From: Neoechinorhynchus agilis
Lineage: Eukaryota > Acanthocephala
Direction: 5' to 3'
Assembly: GCA_051530055.1 (NCBI GenBank)
Contig: CM121341.1
Span: forward strand, 19,282,001 to 19,346,000
Length of the DNA stretch: 64,000 nt
In this document: positions 11,906-22,600 of the stretch, piece by piece
How the letters are laid out: the number at the start of each line of letters is the position of its first letter
Numbering within the stretch: the stretch's first letter is position 1
The notes under the pieces: generated by a model
Told to the model about the DNA's origin: nothing
The model's database searches: none
The model's input: the letters and a program-made list of their open reading frames with translations, nothing else
Program-made: the position numbers and the translations under genes

Positions 11906-12262
11906 AGACCCTCCATCGGGATCCCTCTCAAGGCAAAGCATAGGACAGGCTATGCAAGGTTGTGCTAGACGGTGACGTCATTGATAGCTCTCTAAGCGCG
12001 ACAGAGAAGCATGTGGTATAAAAAAAGGGTTCATGCTGGTGTGACATAATTGAACGCTCTATGAGCTGGGCCGAGAATCGTGAGGTATAAAAAGGTTCAT
12101 GTTGTTGACCCTCTGAGAACGGCAGAGAAGCAAGAGGTGTCAGGTATGTGACGTAAGCAAGGTTGGCAAAAATGTCGAATGTTGACATATACACGGAAGA
12201 AAAATATTCAAAATTGAGAAAATGCTTAGTCTTATGACGTAAGCAATGTAAATGTATTGAAC

Positions 12263-12291
12263 GGGGTTCAAAACCTGGGTATACATGAGGG
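12263..12291 (+). promoter_or_regulatory. Putative spacer promoter copy 3
   Basis: Same motif as copy 2 and followed by the same GAGACCCTCCATCGGG tract. Confidence 0.5.
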
Positions 12292-12661
12292 AGACCCTCC
12301 ATCGGGATCCCTCTCAAGGCAAAGCATAGGACAGGCTATGCAAGGTTGTGCTAGACGGTGACGTCATTGATAGCTCTCTGAGCGCGACAGAGAAGCATGT
12401 GGTATAAAAAAAAGGGTTCATGCTGGTGTGACATCATTGAACGCTCTATGAGCTGGGCCGAGAATCGTGAGGTATAAAAAGGTTCATGTTGTTGACCTAA
12501 TTGATAGCTCTCTGAGAACGGCAGAGAAGCAAGAGGTGTCAGGTATGTGACGTAAGCAAGGTTGGCAAAAATGTCGAATGTTGACATATACACGGAAGAA
12601 AAATATTCAAAATTGAGAAAATGCTTAGTCTTATGACGTAAGCAATGTAAATGTGTTGAAC

Positions 12662-12690
12662 GGGGTTCAAAACCTGGGTATACATGAGGG
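12662..12690 (+). promoter_or_regulatory. Putative spacer promoter copy 4
   Basis: Same motif, with one C missing just downstream (GAGACCTCC). Last copy before the shorter sub-repeats begin. Confidence 0.5.
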
Positions 12691-12740
12691 AGACCTCCAT
12701 CGGGATCCCTCTCAAGGCAAAGCATAGGACAGGCTATGCA

Positions 12741-13450
12741 AGGTTGTGCTAGACTGTGACGTCATTGATAGCTCTCTGAGCGCGACAGAGAAGCATGTGG
12801 TATAAAAAAGGGTTCATGCTGGTGTGACATCATTGAACGCTCTATGAGCTGGGCCGAGAAACGTGCGGTGCAAAAAGGTTCATGTTGTTTACCTAATTGA
12901 TAGCTCTCTGAGAACGACAGAGAAGCATGTTGTAAAAAGGGTTCATGATTATGTGACGTAATTGAAAGGTCTGTGAGCTGGTCCGAGGAACGTGCGGTGC
13001 AGAAAGGTTCATGTTGTTGACCTAATTTATAGCTCTCTGAGAACGACAGAGAAGCATGTGATAAAAAGGGTTCATGATTATGTGATGTAATTGAAAGGTC
13101 TGTGAGCTGGTCCGAGAAAGGTGCGGTGCAAAAAGGTTCATGTTGTTGACCTAATTGATAGCTCTCTGAGAACGACAGAGAAGCATGTGGTAAAAAGGGT
13201 TCATGATTATTTGACGTAATTGAAAGGTCTGTGAGCTGGTCCGAGGAACGTGCGGTGCAAAAAGGTTCATGTTGTTGACCTAATTGATAGCTCTCTGAGA
13301 ACGACAGAGAAGCATGTGGTAAAAAGGGTTCATGATTATGTGACGTAATTGAAAGGTCTGTGAGCTGGTCCGAGAAAGGTGCGGTGCAAAAAGGTTCATG
13401 TTGTTGACCTAATTGATAGCTCTCTGAGCGCGACAGAGAAGCGTGTGGCA
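12741..13450 (+). repeat. rDNA spacer repeats, block B (units of about 128 bp)
   Basis: About five units, each containing TTGATAGCTCTCTGAGAACG, ACAGAGAAGCATGTGGTAAA and AGGTCTGTGAGCTGGTCCGA. Spacing is about 125-130 bp. The unit is a shortened relative of part of block A without the promoter-like motif, resembling enhancer sub-repeats in other animal rDNA spacers. The 231-codon minus-strand frame across it is a repeat artefact. Confidence 0.8.
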
Positions 13451-13841
13451 TTAACATATCGATGTCAATCTATCAATCAATTCATTGATATTGTGTTTGT
13501 GATTGATTTAAATTGGTGGCAGTTAAAACTGTTAGTTGGCGCTAGCGGTTTATAGGTCACATTATTGGATTGATGTGATTACGGAATGCTTACTTAGATG
13601 TTGTTGAACTCTAAGTAGCTGGTGGTTGGGCTGTAAATATTGGCGGAAATGCCACTTGATGGCGTTATGTGATCGTGGAAAATTATCTGACCTACGGGTC
13701 AGTTAGAACTATTGTTTACTCATATAAATGGCGTAAACGGATGTTGAATATCCTTCTTGGTTGAAGCTGAGATATTTTGTGTTTCGGTTCGATACCGAAA
13801 CTGTGCCTTTGCGAACGTTGTATCACCTGTTTTTTGCAACA

Positions 13842-13869
13842 GGGTTCAAAACCTGGGTATACATGAGAT
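13842..13869 (+). promoter_or_regulatory. Putative rRNA gene promoter / start site (Pol I)
   Basis: The motif AGGGTTCAAAACCTGGGTAT plus ACATGAGA occurs once about 480 bp upstream of 18S, and four more times in block A. Duplication of the gene promoter into the spacer is a known feature of Xenopus, Drosophila and other rDNAs, so this is the best candidate for the pre-rRNA start. The distance would make a 5' ETS of about 0.48 kb. Confidence 0.55.
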
Positions 13870-14347
13870 GGCTGCTCCGTCTGCCGTCGTTTCGCCGATG
13901 CCTGCATTCGCTTTTGCTATGCTGAGTATTATATTTGGTAATGTAAACCGTGATGTGGTGCTTGCTTAATTGTCTCGTCTAATTAAGACGAAATAGCCAT
14001 TGTGCTACGATGTATTGACATTAGAGTTGAAATTAACCAATGGTTGATTTCTCGGTGGAGCTTTGTTGATATTGGAAATAATTACGTCACATAAGATGAT
14101 GTTAATTATTGGCTGATGATTATTGGTTTTAACAATCAAAATTAAATTCAAGTTAGTTGTTGTTGGACATAAGATCCGCGACAACTTGAAGCATTGTCGG
14201 GAAAGTATCAGTGGGGTTGTTATTATTCGACCTCCACTAGATTGTGGACGGTAGCAATCACGTTAGTTTTTGTTACCACGATTTGGTTCACGGATGCACT
14301 ATTGCTAAAATAGCAAGTGCGATTTAAGTTTAGTGATGAATGGTTGA
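13870..14347 (+). other. Putative 5' external transcribed spacer
   Basis: Between the promoter-like motif and the 18S start; low-complexity TTGTTG/ATTGG-rich sequence with no recognisable gene. Assigned by position only. Confidence 0.5.
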
Positions 14348-16029
14348 TATCTGGTTGATCGTGCCAGTAATTATATGCTTGTCTCAAAGATTAAGCCATG
14401 CATGTGCAAGTTCATACTTTATACGGTTGAAACCGCGAATGGCTCATTAAATAAGTCATGGTTTATTGGATCATGCGAATCAGATATGGATAACTGTGGA
14501 AAATCTAGAGCTAATACATGCCACGTAGCTTCGACTTGCGGAGAAGTGCTTTTATTAGATCAAAGCCAATGACGTCTTAGGGCGTCAGATTGTGCTGACT
14601 CTGGGTAAAGTATGCTGATTGCATTGCCTTATTAGGCAGGCGACGTGTCTTTCAAGTGTCTTCCCTATCAACTATCGTTGGTAGTTTATACGACTACCAT
14701 GGTCGTAACGGGTAACGGGGAATCAGGGGTCGATTCCGGAGAGAGAGCATGAGAAACGGCTGTCACATCCAAGGAAGGCAGCAGGCGCGCAAATTACCCA
14801 ATCCCAGATTGGGGAGGTAGTGACGAAAAATAACGATGCCGTAATCTTCGGATTCGGCAATTGGAATGAGAACAATCAAAATCCTTTATCGAGGATCGAT
14901 TGGAGGGCAAGTTCTGGTGCCAGCAGCCGCGGTAATTCCAGCTCGAATAGCGTATGTTAAATTTGCTGCGGTTAAAAAGCTCGTAGTTGGGAGTCAGGAG
15001 ATGAACTGTGCGCTGTCATGTCACAAAATGACGTGTATAGCATTGCACCGGATTCACTTCTTTAATTTCGCTGCTCCTGCGTCGTCGAAGACCCAATTAA
15101 GTTTGGGAGGCGCACTTTAAAGGGAAGGCGATTAACTACTTTGAGAAAATTAGCGTGCTTAACGCAAGCGACTTGCTTGAATACTGTTGCATGGAATAAT
15201 GAGATAGGACCTTGGTTCTGTTTCGTTGGTTTCCGGAAGCCGAGGTAATGATTGATAGGGATAAACGTGGGCATTCGTATTGTGGTGTTAGAGGTGAAAT
15301 TCGATGATCACCGCAGGACGTACAACTGCGAAAGCATTTGCCAAGAATGTTTTCATTAATCAAGAACGAAAGTTAGAGTTTCGAAGACGATTAGATACCG
15401 TCCTAGTTCTAACTATAAACTATGCCAACTGGGCATCTGGCGCTTGCAACAACAAAGCATCGCCAGGCACCCCGCGGGAACCCAAAGTTATTGGGTTCCG
15501 GGGGGAGTATGGTTGCAAAATCGAAACTTAAAGGAATTGACGGAGGGGCACACCAGAAGTGGAGCCTGCGGCTCAATTTGACTCAACGCACGAAAACTTA
15601 CTCGGTCCGAACACCGTGAGGATTGACAGGTTGACAGCTCTTTCTTGATTCGGTGGGTGGTGGTGCATGGCCGTTCGTAGTTGGTGGAGTGATTTGTCTG
15701 GTTTATTCCGATAACGAACGAGACTCTAGCCTATTAATTGGTGTGACGAGCAAGCCCTCATATCATTCTTGTTATTGAGTGGTAACGCCGTCAAAACGCT
15801 TCTTAGAGGGACACGTGTCGTGAGGCACTCGAAGTTGAGCAATAACAGGTCTGTGATGCCCTTAGATGTTCGGGGCTGCACGCGCGCTACAATGGAGGCT
15901 TCAAAAGGCATTCCTGTTTCGAAAGGAACAGGGAATCATAAATGGCCTTCACGATTGGGATCGGAGATTGTAATTATTCTTCGTGAAAGAGGAATTCCTA
16001 GTAAGCGCGAATCATTATTTCGCGTTGAC

Positions 16030-16073
<44 letters not shown>

Positions 16074-16159
16074 CGAATGGTTTAGTGAGGTTTTCGGATA
16101 GATTGCATGGTGCCACAAGTGCCACTGCGAAATCTAAAAGTTTACCGAACTTAACCATT

Positions 16160-16203
<44 letters not shown>

Positions 16204-16216
16204 TGGAAGGATCATC
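14348..16216 (+). rRNA. 18S rRNA, complete
   Basis: Starts at TATCTGGTTGATCGTGCCAG, the equivalent of the usual ACCTGGTTGATCCTGCCAG, and ends at GGTGAACCTGTGGAAGGATC. Internal landmarks: GTGCCAGCAGCCGCGGTAAT, AACTTAAAGGAATTGACGG, ACACCGCCCGTCGCTACTAC and GTAACAAGGTTTCCGTAGG. Length about 1.87 kb. Some normally invariant positions differ: CCTGCCAGTAGTC reads CGTGCCAGTAATT, and ACCACCAGGAGTGG is one base short as ACACCAGAAGTGG. This is either lineage divergence or a slightly decayed copy. Confidence 0.96.
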
Positions 16217-16571
16217 AGAGAGATAGGTAGCACCTTCAAAAGTGTTGCCACACACATAACACGCGTGCCACGTTTCTTTTTAAGAGGAGCGTGGTGGTGG
16301 TGGTGGTATCAACGTAGACAAGTTAAATTGAAAAAGGTGGTCGTTGACTATCGTCATGAGCTGGCAACGTGGTTGAATACGCGTTTGTAATCGTCACAGT
16401 TGTGACTATATTCAAAAAACAGTGGGATCTTGGTAGTGACGTAGAGACAGTTGTGGTCGTGGTGGTCGTCGTCATCGTGAGTCTTTGCAAACCAAAGGTC
16501 ATGATGGTGTGGTCGCGTACGTGTGCACAAGATGCGCACGTTCGAAGGCATGATGTTAATATATATAAATA
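16217..16571 (+). other. ITS1
   Basis: Lies between 18S and 5.8S. Contains GTG/GTC trinucleotide runs at about 16288-16307 and 16452-16475. No coding content. Confidence 0.8.
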
Positions 16572-16733
16572 CACACAGTGTGCGGTGGATCACTTGGACC
16601 GTCGTTCGATGAAGAACGCCGCAAAGTGCGATAAGTTCCGCGAAATGCAGATCTCCTGGAACGGAAAATGTTCGAACGCAAATGGCGACTGTGAATACAA
16701 TATTCGCAGCCACATCCGACTGAGTAACGTTTA
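16572..16733 (+). rRNA. 5.8S rRNA
   Basis: Recognised by GCGGTGGATCACTTGG, TCGATGAAGAACGC and TGTTCGAACGCAAATGGCG, in the order seen in animal 5.8S genes. Ends are placed within about 5 nt by comparison with remembered animal sequences; the 3' part pairs with the start of 28S. Confidence 0.9.
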
Positions 16734-17069
16734 ATGCTAAAGTGAGCAAGGGTGGGTGAATGTCAATGGAAATTGATCTTCTGATCGTTGCCATTGACTT
16801 TACGGTTACTGCGTTTGCCTCTGGGTGACGCGCAGGAAACTAAGATAAGGTAAATGAGAAAAAATTATTGCAGAGATGCCACTGCTAATATAGTTATGCA
16901 ACACGTGAATCAATACTGTTGACGGTGAAAGTGTTCAATAATTGTGAAGGTATTTGAGTCGGTTAAATATTGATCGTGCGTTCTACTTTCGAGTAGATGA
17001 TGATGAGTTGTGTAAGATGAGGAGAGTACACGTTGTTGCATCATACTTTTATTGGCAGAATTGGCATGA
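16734..17069 (+). other. ITS2
   Basis: Lies between 5.8S and 28S. Contains an inverted pair TCAATGGAAATTGATC / GATCGTTGCCATTGA at about 16762-16797, likely an ITS2 helix. No coding content. Confidence 0.75.
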
Positions 17070-19628
17070 AAGTCACGTTCTCAGTTCGGATGGGAGAATC
17101 CGCTGAACTTAAGCATATCAATAAGCGGAAGAAAAGAAACCAACAGGGATTCCCATAGTACTGGCGAATGAACAGGGAATAGTTCATAACTGAATCGCGC
17201 TGACTTGTCAGCTGCGAATTGTGGTGTACGATCAGTTTGTGGGTTCAGTTGCGTGGTAATAAGTCCAGGTTGAATACGGCTTTGGCCGAAGAGTGTGATA
17301 GTCCCGTATTTGCTACGCCTTGACTACTGTTCCCTAGAACTGATTTGTGAGTCGAATTGTTTGAGATTGCAATTCAAATATGTGTGGTAAACTCCATACA
17401 AAACTAAATATGACGGCGGTGCCGATAGCGAAGAATTACCGTGAGGGAAAGTTGAAAAGGACTTTGAAAAGAGAGTTAAATAGTACGTGAAACTGCACAT
17501 TGAAAAGCAAATGGGTACGCATAAGGTTCGGTCTTGGCAATTCAGATGTGTTATCTGCTGGTACATACACATACTCGTGTATGTGTACTGCAGCGTACAT
17601 CGCAATTTGTTGGCTGACGCTCTGCATGACTTTGCCTCTGCCGCAGACGCGTTGAACTTCACCTATTGACTTTGTCGATATTGGTGAATTGACATTGGAT
17701 GAGTTCGCAAGAGCACATATCTCTGTGGTGGTCAAATTGCCTTTGCAGGCAACGGTCGGTTGAGGTTGAGTTTTTAAACTAAAATTGAGCATTCCAATGA
17801 CGTAATCGCCAGCATCGTTGGATTCTTTCGGTGTTGTTTCACTCACTGTTAGGCTTGTTCGTCGATGTTGATTGCGGATTCAGTCGGATGTTCGAGAAGA
17901 TAATGCGGGTAAAACGGCGGCATCATTTGAACCGTCTTGAAACACGGGCTAAGGAGTTCAACAAATGCGCGAGTTATCCAGATCAATAAAGCTGGATAGC
18001 ATAGTTAACGCGAGTTTGTTAATGATTGTGATAACCAGCTGAGGTTATTGGCCGTTAGCCGGGTCATCACCTATGATGGATGGCACATGCAAGGTACTGT
18101 TGGTTGTTGTTCGCAATTGAGCGTACATGTTGAGACCCGAAAGATGGTGAACTATGCCTGAGTAGGATGAAGCCGGAGGAAACTCTGGTGGAGGTCCGTA
18201 GCGTTTTTGACGTGCAAATCAATCGTCAGATTTTGGTATAGGGGCGAAAGACTAATCGAACCATCTAGTAGCTGGTTCCCTTCGAAGTTTCCCCCAGGAA
18301 AGCTGGTGTTGCATAAGACAGTTTTATCTGGTAAAGCGAATGATTAGAGGCATTGGGGACGAATTGTCCTCGACCTATTCTCAAACTTTAAATGGGTAAT
18401 AAGCTCGGTCACTTCTTCACAGTTGCTTATGCTGCTGCTGAGTGTCGGGTGTAAATGCGATGGCACCAAGTGGGCCATTTTTGGTAAGCAGAACTGGCGA
18501 TGTGGGATGAACCAAACGTTGAGCTAGGGTGCCAAAAACGCCTCTCATGAGATACCATGAAAGGTGTCAGTCGATATTGACAGCAGGACGGTGGCCGCAG
18601 AAGTAGGAATCCGCTAAGGAGTGTGTAAAAACTCACCTGCCGAATCGACTGGCCCTGAAAATGGATGGCGCTGGAGACGTATATCCATGCTTGACCGTCG
18701 ATGCCAGACACAAATGTACAAATGGCTTGACGTATAGAAGGGCGTATGCGGTGGTGTTGAAACTTGCACCGTGAGGTGGAGTGAAGCCGCCGCTAGTGCA
18801 GATCTTGGTGGTAGTAGCAAGTATTCAAATGAGAGCATTGAAGACTGAAGTGGAGAAAGGTTCCATGTGAACAACATTTGGACATGGATCAGCCGATCCT
18901 AAGAAAACGTGCAAATTCGTGATTAAGCGTGTTGCATTGCGCAATACAATCGAAAGGGAATCGGGTTAATATTCCCGAGCCAGGATGCGGTTTATGCTTG
19001 ATCTATTCAGATGTTCTTCTTGGGCAGATGGTGTTCAGCATAAGTGGTGACACGAGCAATCCCAGAGAATAACTATACGAAGTCTGGGGAAGAGTTTTCT
19101 CTTCTTTGTTAGGAACTTTATCCCTGGAATTAGATCGTCTGTTGATAGGGTACACGTTCCGTAATGCAGCGCGATTCCTGCGATGTACCGAGCGCTTCGT
19201 ATTGTCCTTGAAAATCTGGGTGCGAGAATATTCAGACCGTACCTGTTCGTACTGATTTCCGCAGCAGGTCTCCAAGGTGAGTAGCCTCTAGTCGATAGGG
19301 AAACGTAGGCAAGGGAAGTCGGCACATTAGATCCGTAACTTCGGAAAAAGGATTGGCTCTACAAGCTGAGCTGGCCGGGCTGTCGCGAGAAGCGGTATGT
19401 TGTCGACTCTTGGATCTGTCTCAGTTATTTGCTCTTGCGAAAGAGTCGATTTCGAGGACGGAACTTGGTGCTGCGTACTGTGGGCAGCGATAGCTATGCT
19501 CCGCGTTTGTTCGACGTATCCAGACGGGTACGCTCGCTTCTTGCGCGGGGATCCGATCAGCGTTAAACAGCTGGCCTAGAACTGGTATGGACAAGGGGAA
19601 TCCAACTGTTTAATTAAAACAAAGCATT
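17070..19628 (+). rRNA. 28S rRNA, 5' portion (partial)
   Basis: Starts near the GAATCCGCTGAACTTAAGCA block at about 17097, followed by TATCAATAAGCGGAAGAAAA. Further landmarks: CGAACCATCTAGTAGCTGGT, GGTTCCATGTGAACAAC and AACTTCGGAAAAAGGATTGG. It ends inside the conserved ACTGTTTAATTAAAACAAAG-CATT block at 19628, where the R element begins. About 0.6 kb of the conserved core between here and D10 is absent from the window. Confidence 0.94.
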
Positions 19629-22600
19629 TGTCAGTCGTACTCAAAATCAAAGGACTTTTAGTTCTATCACAACAAAAACTTTCAAAGATCAATAATCTTG
19701 AATATTTTCTTACCATCAGGTTTGTGAGCTATAATTCGCAGCTGGTATCAGGTCGGATCAATTCGTCAAGGTCTGGGCTCTAATTATTGCGGCGTTCGCT
19801 TGAGCACTACCTTTTAATCAGCCTCCCATACTCGCTCTTGAAAACAAGGAGTTATTTAAACTCTAAGTCGCGATTTGGGGTTTTTAATACCGCTGATTTC
19901 TTTTAAACCGACCTCTGTACGTTTCTGTGCAAGAAGTTCTCGAGACGCAGTTTTTTGCAACTGTCTGCCGCGTCAAGTTTTACGTCATTTAAAAAAAAAA
20001 ATTTTTTTATCATTTTCAATTAACTTTGCAGTCTTTGTAAAGTGATTCCTATAGCGTGAGAGTGTTCATAGGTGCTTTGAAAGAATTTATTTATTTTAAT
20101 AGTTTAAGTGTAGTATGAGCGCTTGCCCGAATCACACGAACTCTGACGGTAACATTGATTGCACACCAATTGACGTTGCTTACCCACTTAATGCAGAGAA
20201 GCCGCTTGAGTGTCCACTTTGCCCGTTTCAGGCGATCGGTAGGACTAGGCATCAGGTTTTTAAAGAGCATTTGCTGGTTGTACATCAACGAGCACCTATA
20301 TTGTGGAGCTGCCAAGTCTGCAGCAAGTTCACGCACGAAGTACCCGGGAGCGTGGGAACACACTTCGATGCGTTAAGAAGAACCCTAATTTATTCAAGAA
20401 TTTGATGCAAAACGAGACCGCTCAACAGGGTAGCATAGCGGTAAAGAACGAGGCAGTGATTACTTATGGGGGGAATTCGAGGCCTGCACCGTGCCCCGCA
20501 TGTGGTGTCTGCATATCGGGTCTTGGCCAGTGGAACGCGCTAGAGGATCACCTGCGCACTGCCCATCTAGTCGAGCGCCTCTCGTATATGTGCGGGGGAT
20601 GCGGGGTAGAGGCCTCCGAAACGATGCTCTCTGCCAGATCGCACTTGACACAGTGCTTGAAACGGGCTCACGGCGAGATGTGTGCTTCGCCCAAGGTGGC
20701 GATTCTCGACGGAGCAGCTTTAGTCCATGATTTGGCGTCGAGGGAAAGACCAGCTCCTTCTTGCGCAGAGCCTAAGTACCGCCAGATGCAAAGCGCCGAC
20801 CTAGGCTCGGCAACGCAATCATCCGGCAACTCTCCGGGTTGCCCGAACACGCCCGCCGATCAGTTCAATGTCTGCGCATCGAGCTCCCGAGCAGAAGTAC
20901 CTTACGGACGGACCGTATCGTCAGGTGGTTTCGACTGCGAGCTCCGCGATCATATGGGAAACGACTTCACATACGACGCGATTCTCCAGCACAGGATTTC
21001 AATGTCTGATGAATCGCCACATCTTCCGGATAGCTACCCAAAGGTACCAGAGATCACCGATCCGACTAGAGATGCTGCGCCCGGCTGTACCAGAGATGAT
21101 GTAAGATTTTTCCTGCCGTCCGAAGCTGTCGAGTTCCTGCTAACCGCGGCGTCAGATCAGAACCTGAATCCGAGATATAGATCGTTTCTCATGTCCGAGG
21201 CCATGATCCTTCGGGACACCCCAGACTTTTCGGAAAGGGCTACAATCGAGGGGATGGCTGATAGATACGCGAAGTACTTGGGGATGAATGTCGAAGATCG
21301 GGCTGAAATCGGGAACCTCAGTTCCGTCGCTAAGTCCAGGGGACTCCGGATAGTGAATCTCAGGAATGGTACGAATTTAGCTCTCAGGACCGTCGCGTTT
21401 TTCGTTTACAATAATCCTACACAATGGAACCGGGTCAAAGACAGGATACAAGAGGAATACGCAGCCAACAAGGTAGAGTACGATTCGGCTGCTGGAATGG
21501 TCAACGACGTGTACTTACCTATCAGTTCAGTCATGGAGCACTTAAAAAACGGTCGCGTTTATTCAGACGAGTTGATTTATTATATATCTGCCCAAATATT
21601 CAAATGCGATTTCGTCATCCATCGTAACTCAAAGGACCCCCCAAAGCGTATTCAGTGCAATAAGGCATGCAATAGATCCTACAACATTTGGCAGGACGAC
21701 CGCGGGTCTTTTCCTTGTACCAGGCGTAGCGGACTCAGTCAAATGCAGAATCGGGAGATCGCAAAAAGAAGGAATAAAGCGCTATATTTCAACAACACTA
21801 CGCGATTGGCAAACGAAATCTTCAGGAACACAAAGTCCATTCGTTGCACCCTCGAACCCTCGCTCGTCGCGGACCACTTTAAACAACTCTTCGGGGGCCG
21901 CGAATCCGACTCGTTGCGCCCGCGGGTTGGAGAACCAGCAATCCCGTTCCAACCAGTGTCAATCGAGGAAGTGCGAATGGCAATGAGGGGAGTGAAGTCG
22001 TCGTCTGCGCCCGGTCCCGACCGAATCTCGCTTAGAGACATAAGTCGTTTCGACAATAAGCTGACGTTCGCGTGCGTCATGTTCAATGCGATAATGCAGT
22101 GTGGAGACTGCCCTCGCTCGTGGAACATCTGTAAAACAGTCCTCCTTCCCAAAAACAGCGCCCACGATGAATCCTTAAAAACTATCGGAGGTTGGCGTCC
22201 TATCACTATGTCTTCGATCTTGCTGAGAGTGCTTCACAGGATCGTGTTGTCAAGGCTGCGTAACTCAACAAGTCTCTCCGAGGGTCAGACAGCTTTCGAC
22301 TCAGCTGCATGCTTATCGAATTTGATGACGTTAAGAAACGTTATCCGTTATACAAGGTTAAACAAACGCCCACTTGCTCTTGCAGTTCTGGATATAAAGT
22401 CCGCGTTCGACGTGGTATGCCATGGTGCGGTTGTCAGCGGTCTGAGGAATCTGGGTTGCCCTCACTACATCGAGCGATACGTTGGTAACATGCTGAGGAC
22501 CGGACAGACCTCGATTCACCTTCCGGCCAGTAAACCAATCGGTCCGATCAAAATCTCCAGAGGAGTAAAGCAGGGCGATCCACTGTCACCGTTCCTATTC

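Larger units (their letters stand above)
11445..12740 (+). repeat. rDNA spacer repeats, block A (units of about 386-399 bp)
   Basis: The promoter-like sequence recurs four times, at intervals of 397, 386 and 399 bp. Each period also contains a palindrome-rich tract (CCTCCATCGGGATCCCTC), the shared TGATAGCTCTCTGAGCGCGA tract, and ATTCAAAATTGAGAAAATGC. Such repeats with an internal promoter copy are typical of animal rDNA spacers. Long minus-strand open frames here are a by-product of the repeat periodicity. Confidence 0.85.

Noticed and set aside
11581..13457. Four minus-strand open frames (116-231 codons) encoding repeated SESYQLGQQHEPF-type peptides
   Set aside because: They lie wholly within the tandem rDNA spacer repeats; the peptide periodicity follows the DNA repeat, and a non-coding role explains it better.
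14375..19579. Numerous open frames inside 18S, 5.8S and 28S
   Set aside because: Chance frames in conserved rRNA sequence.
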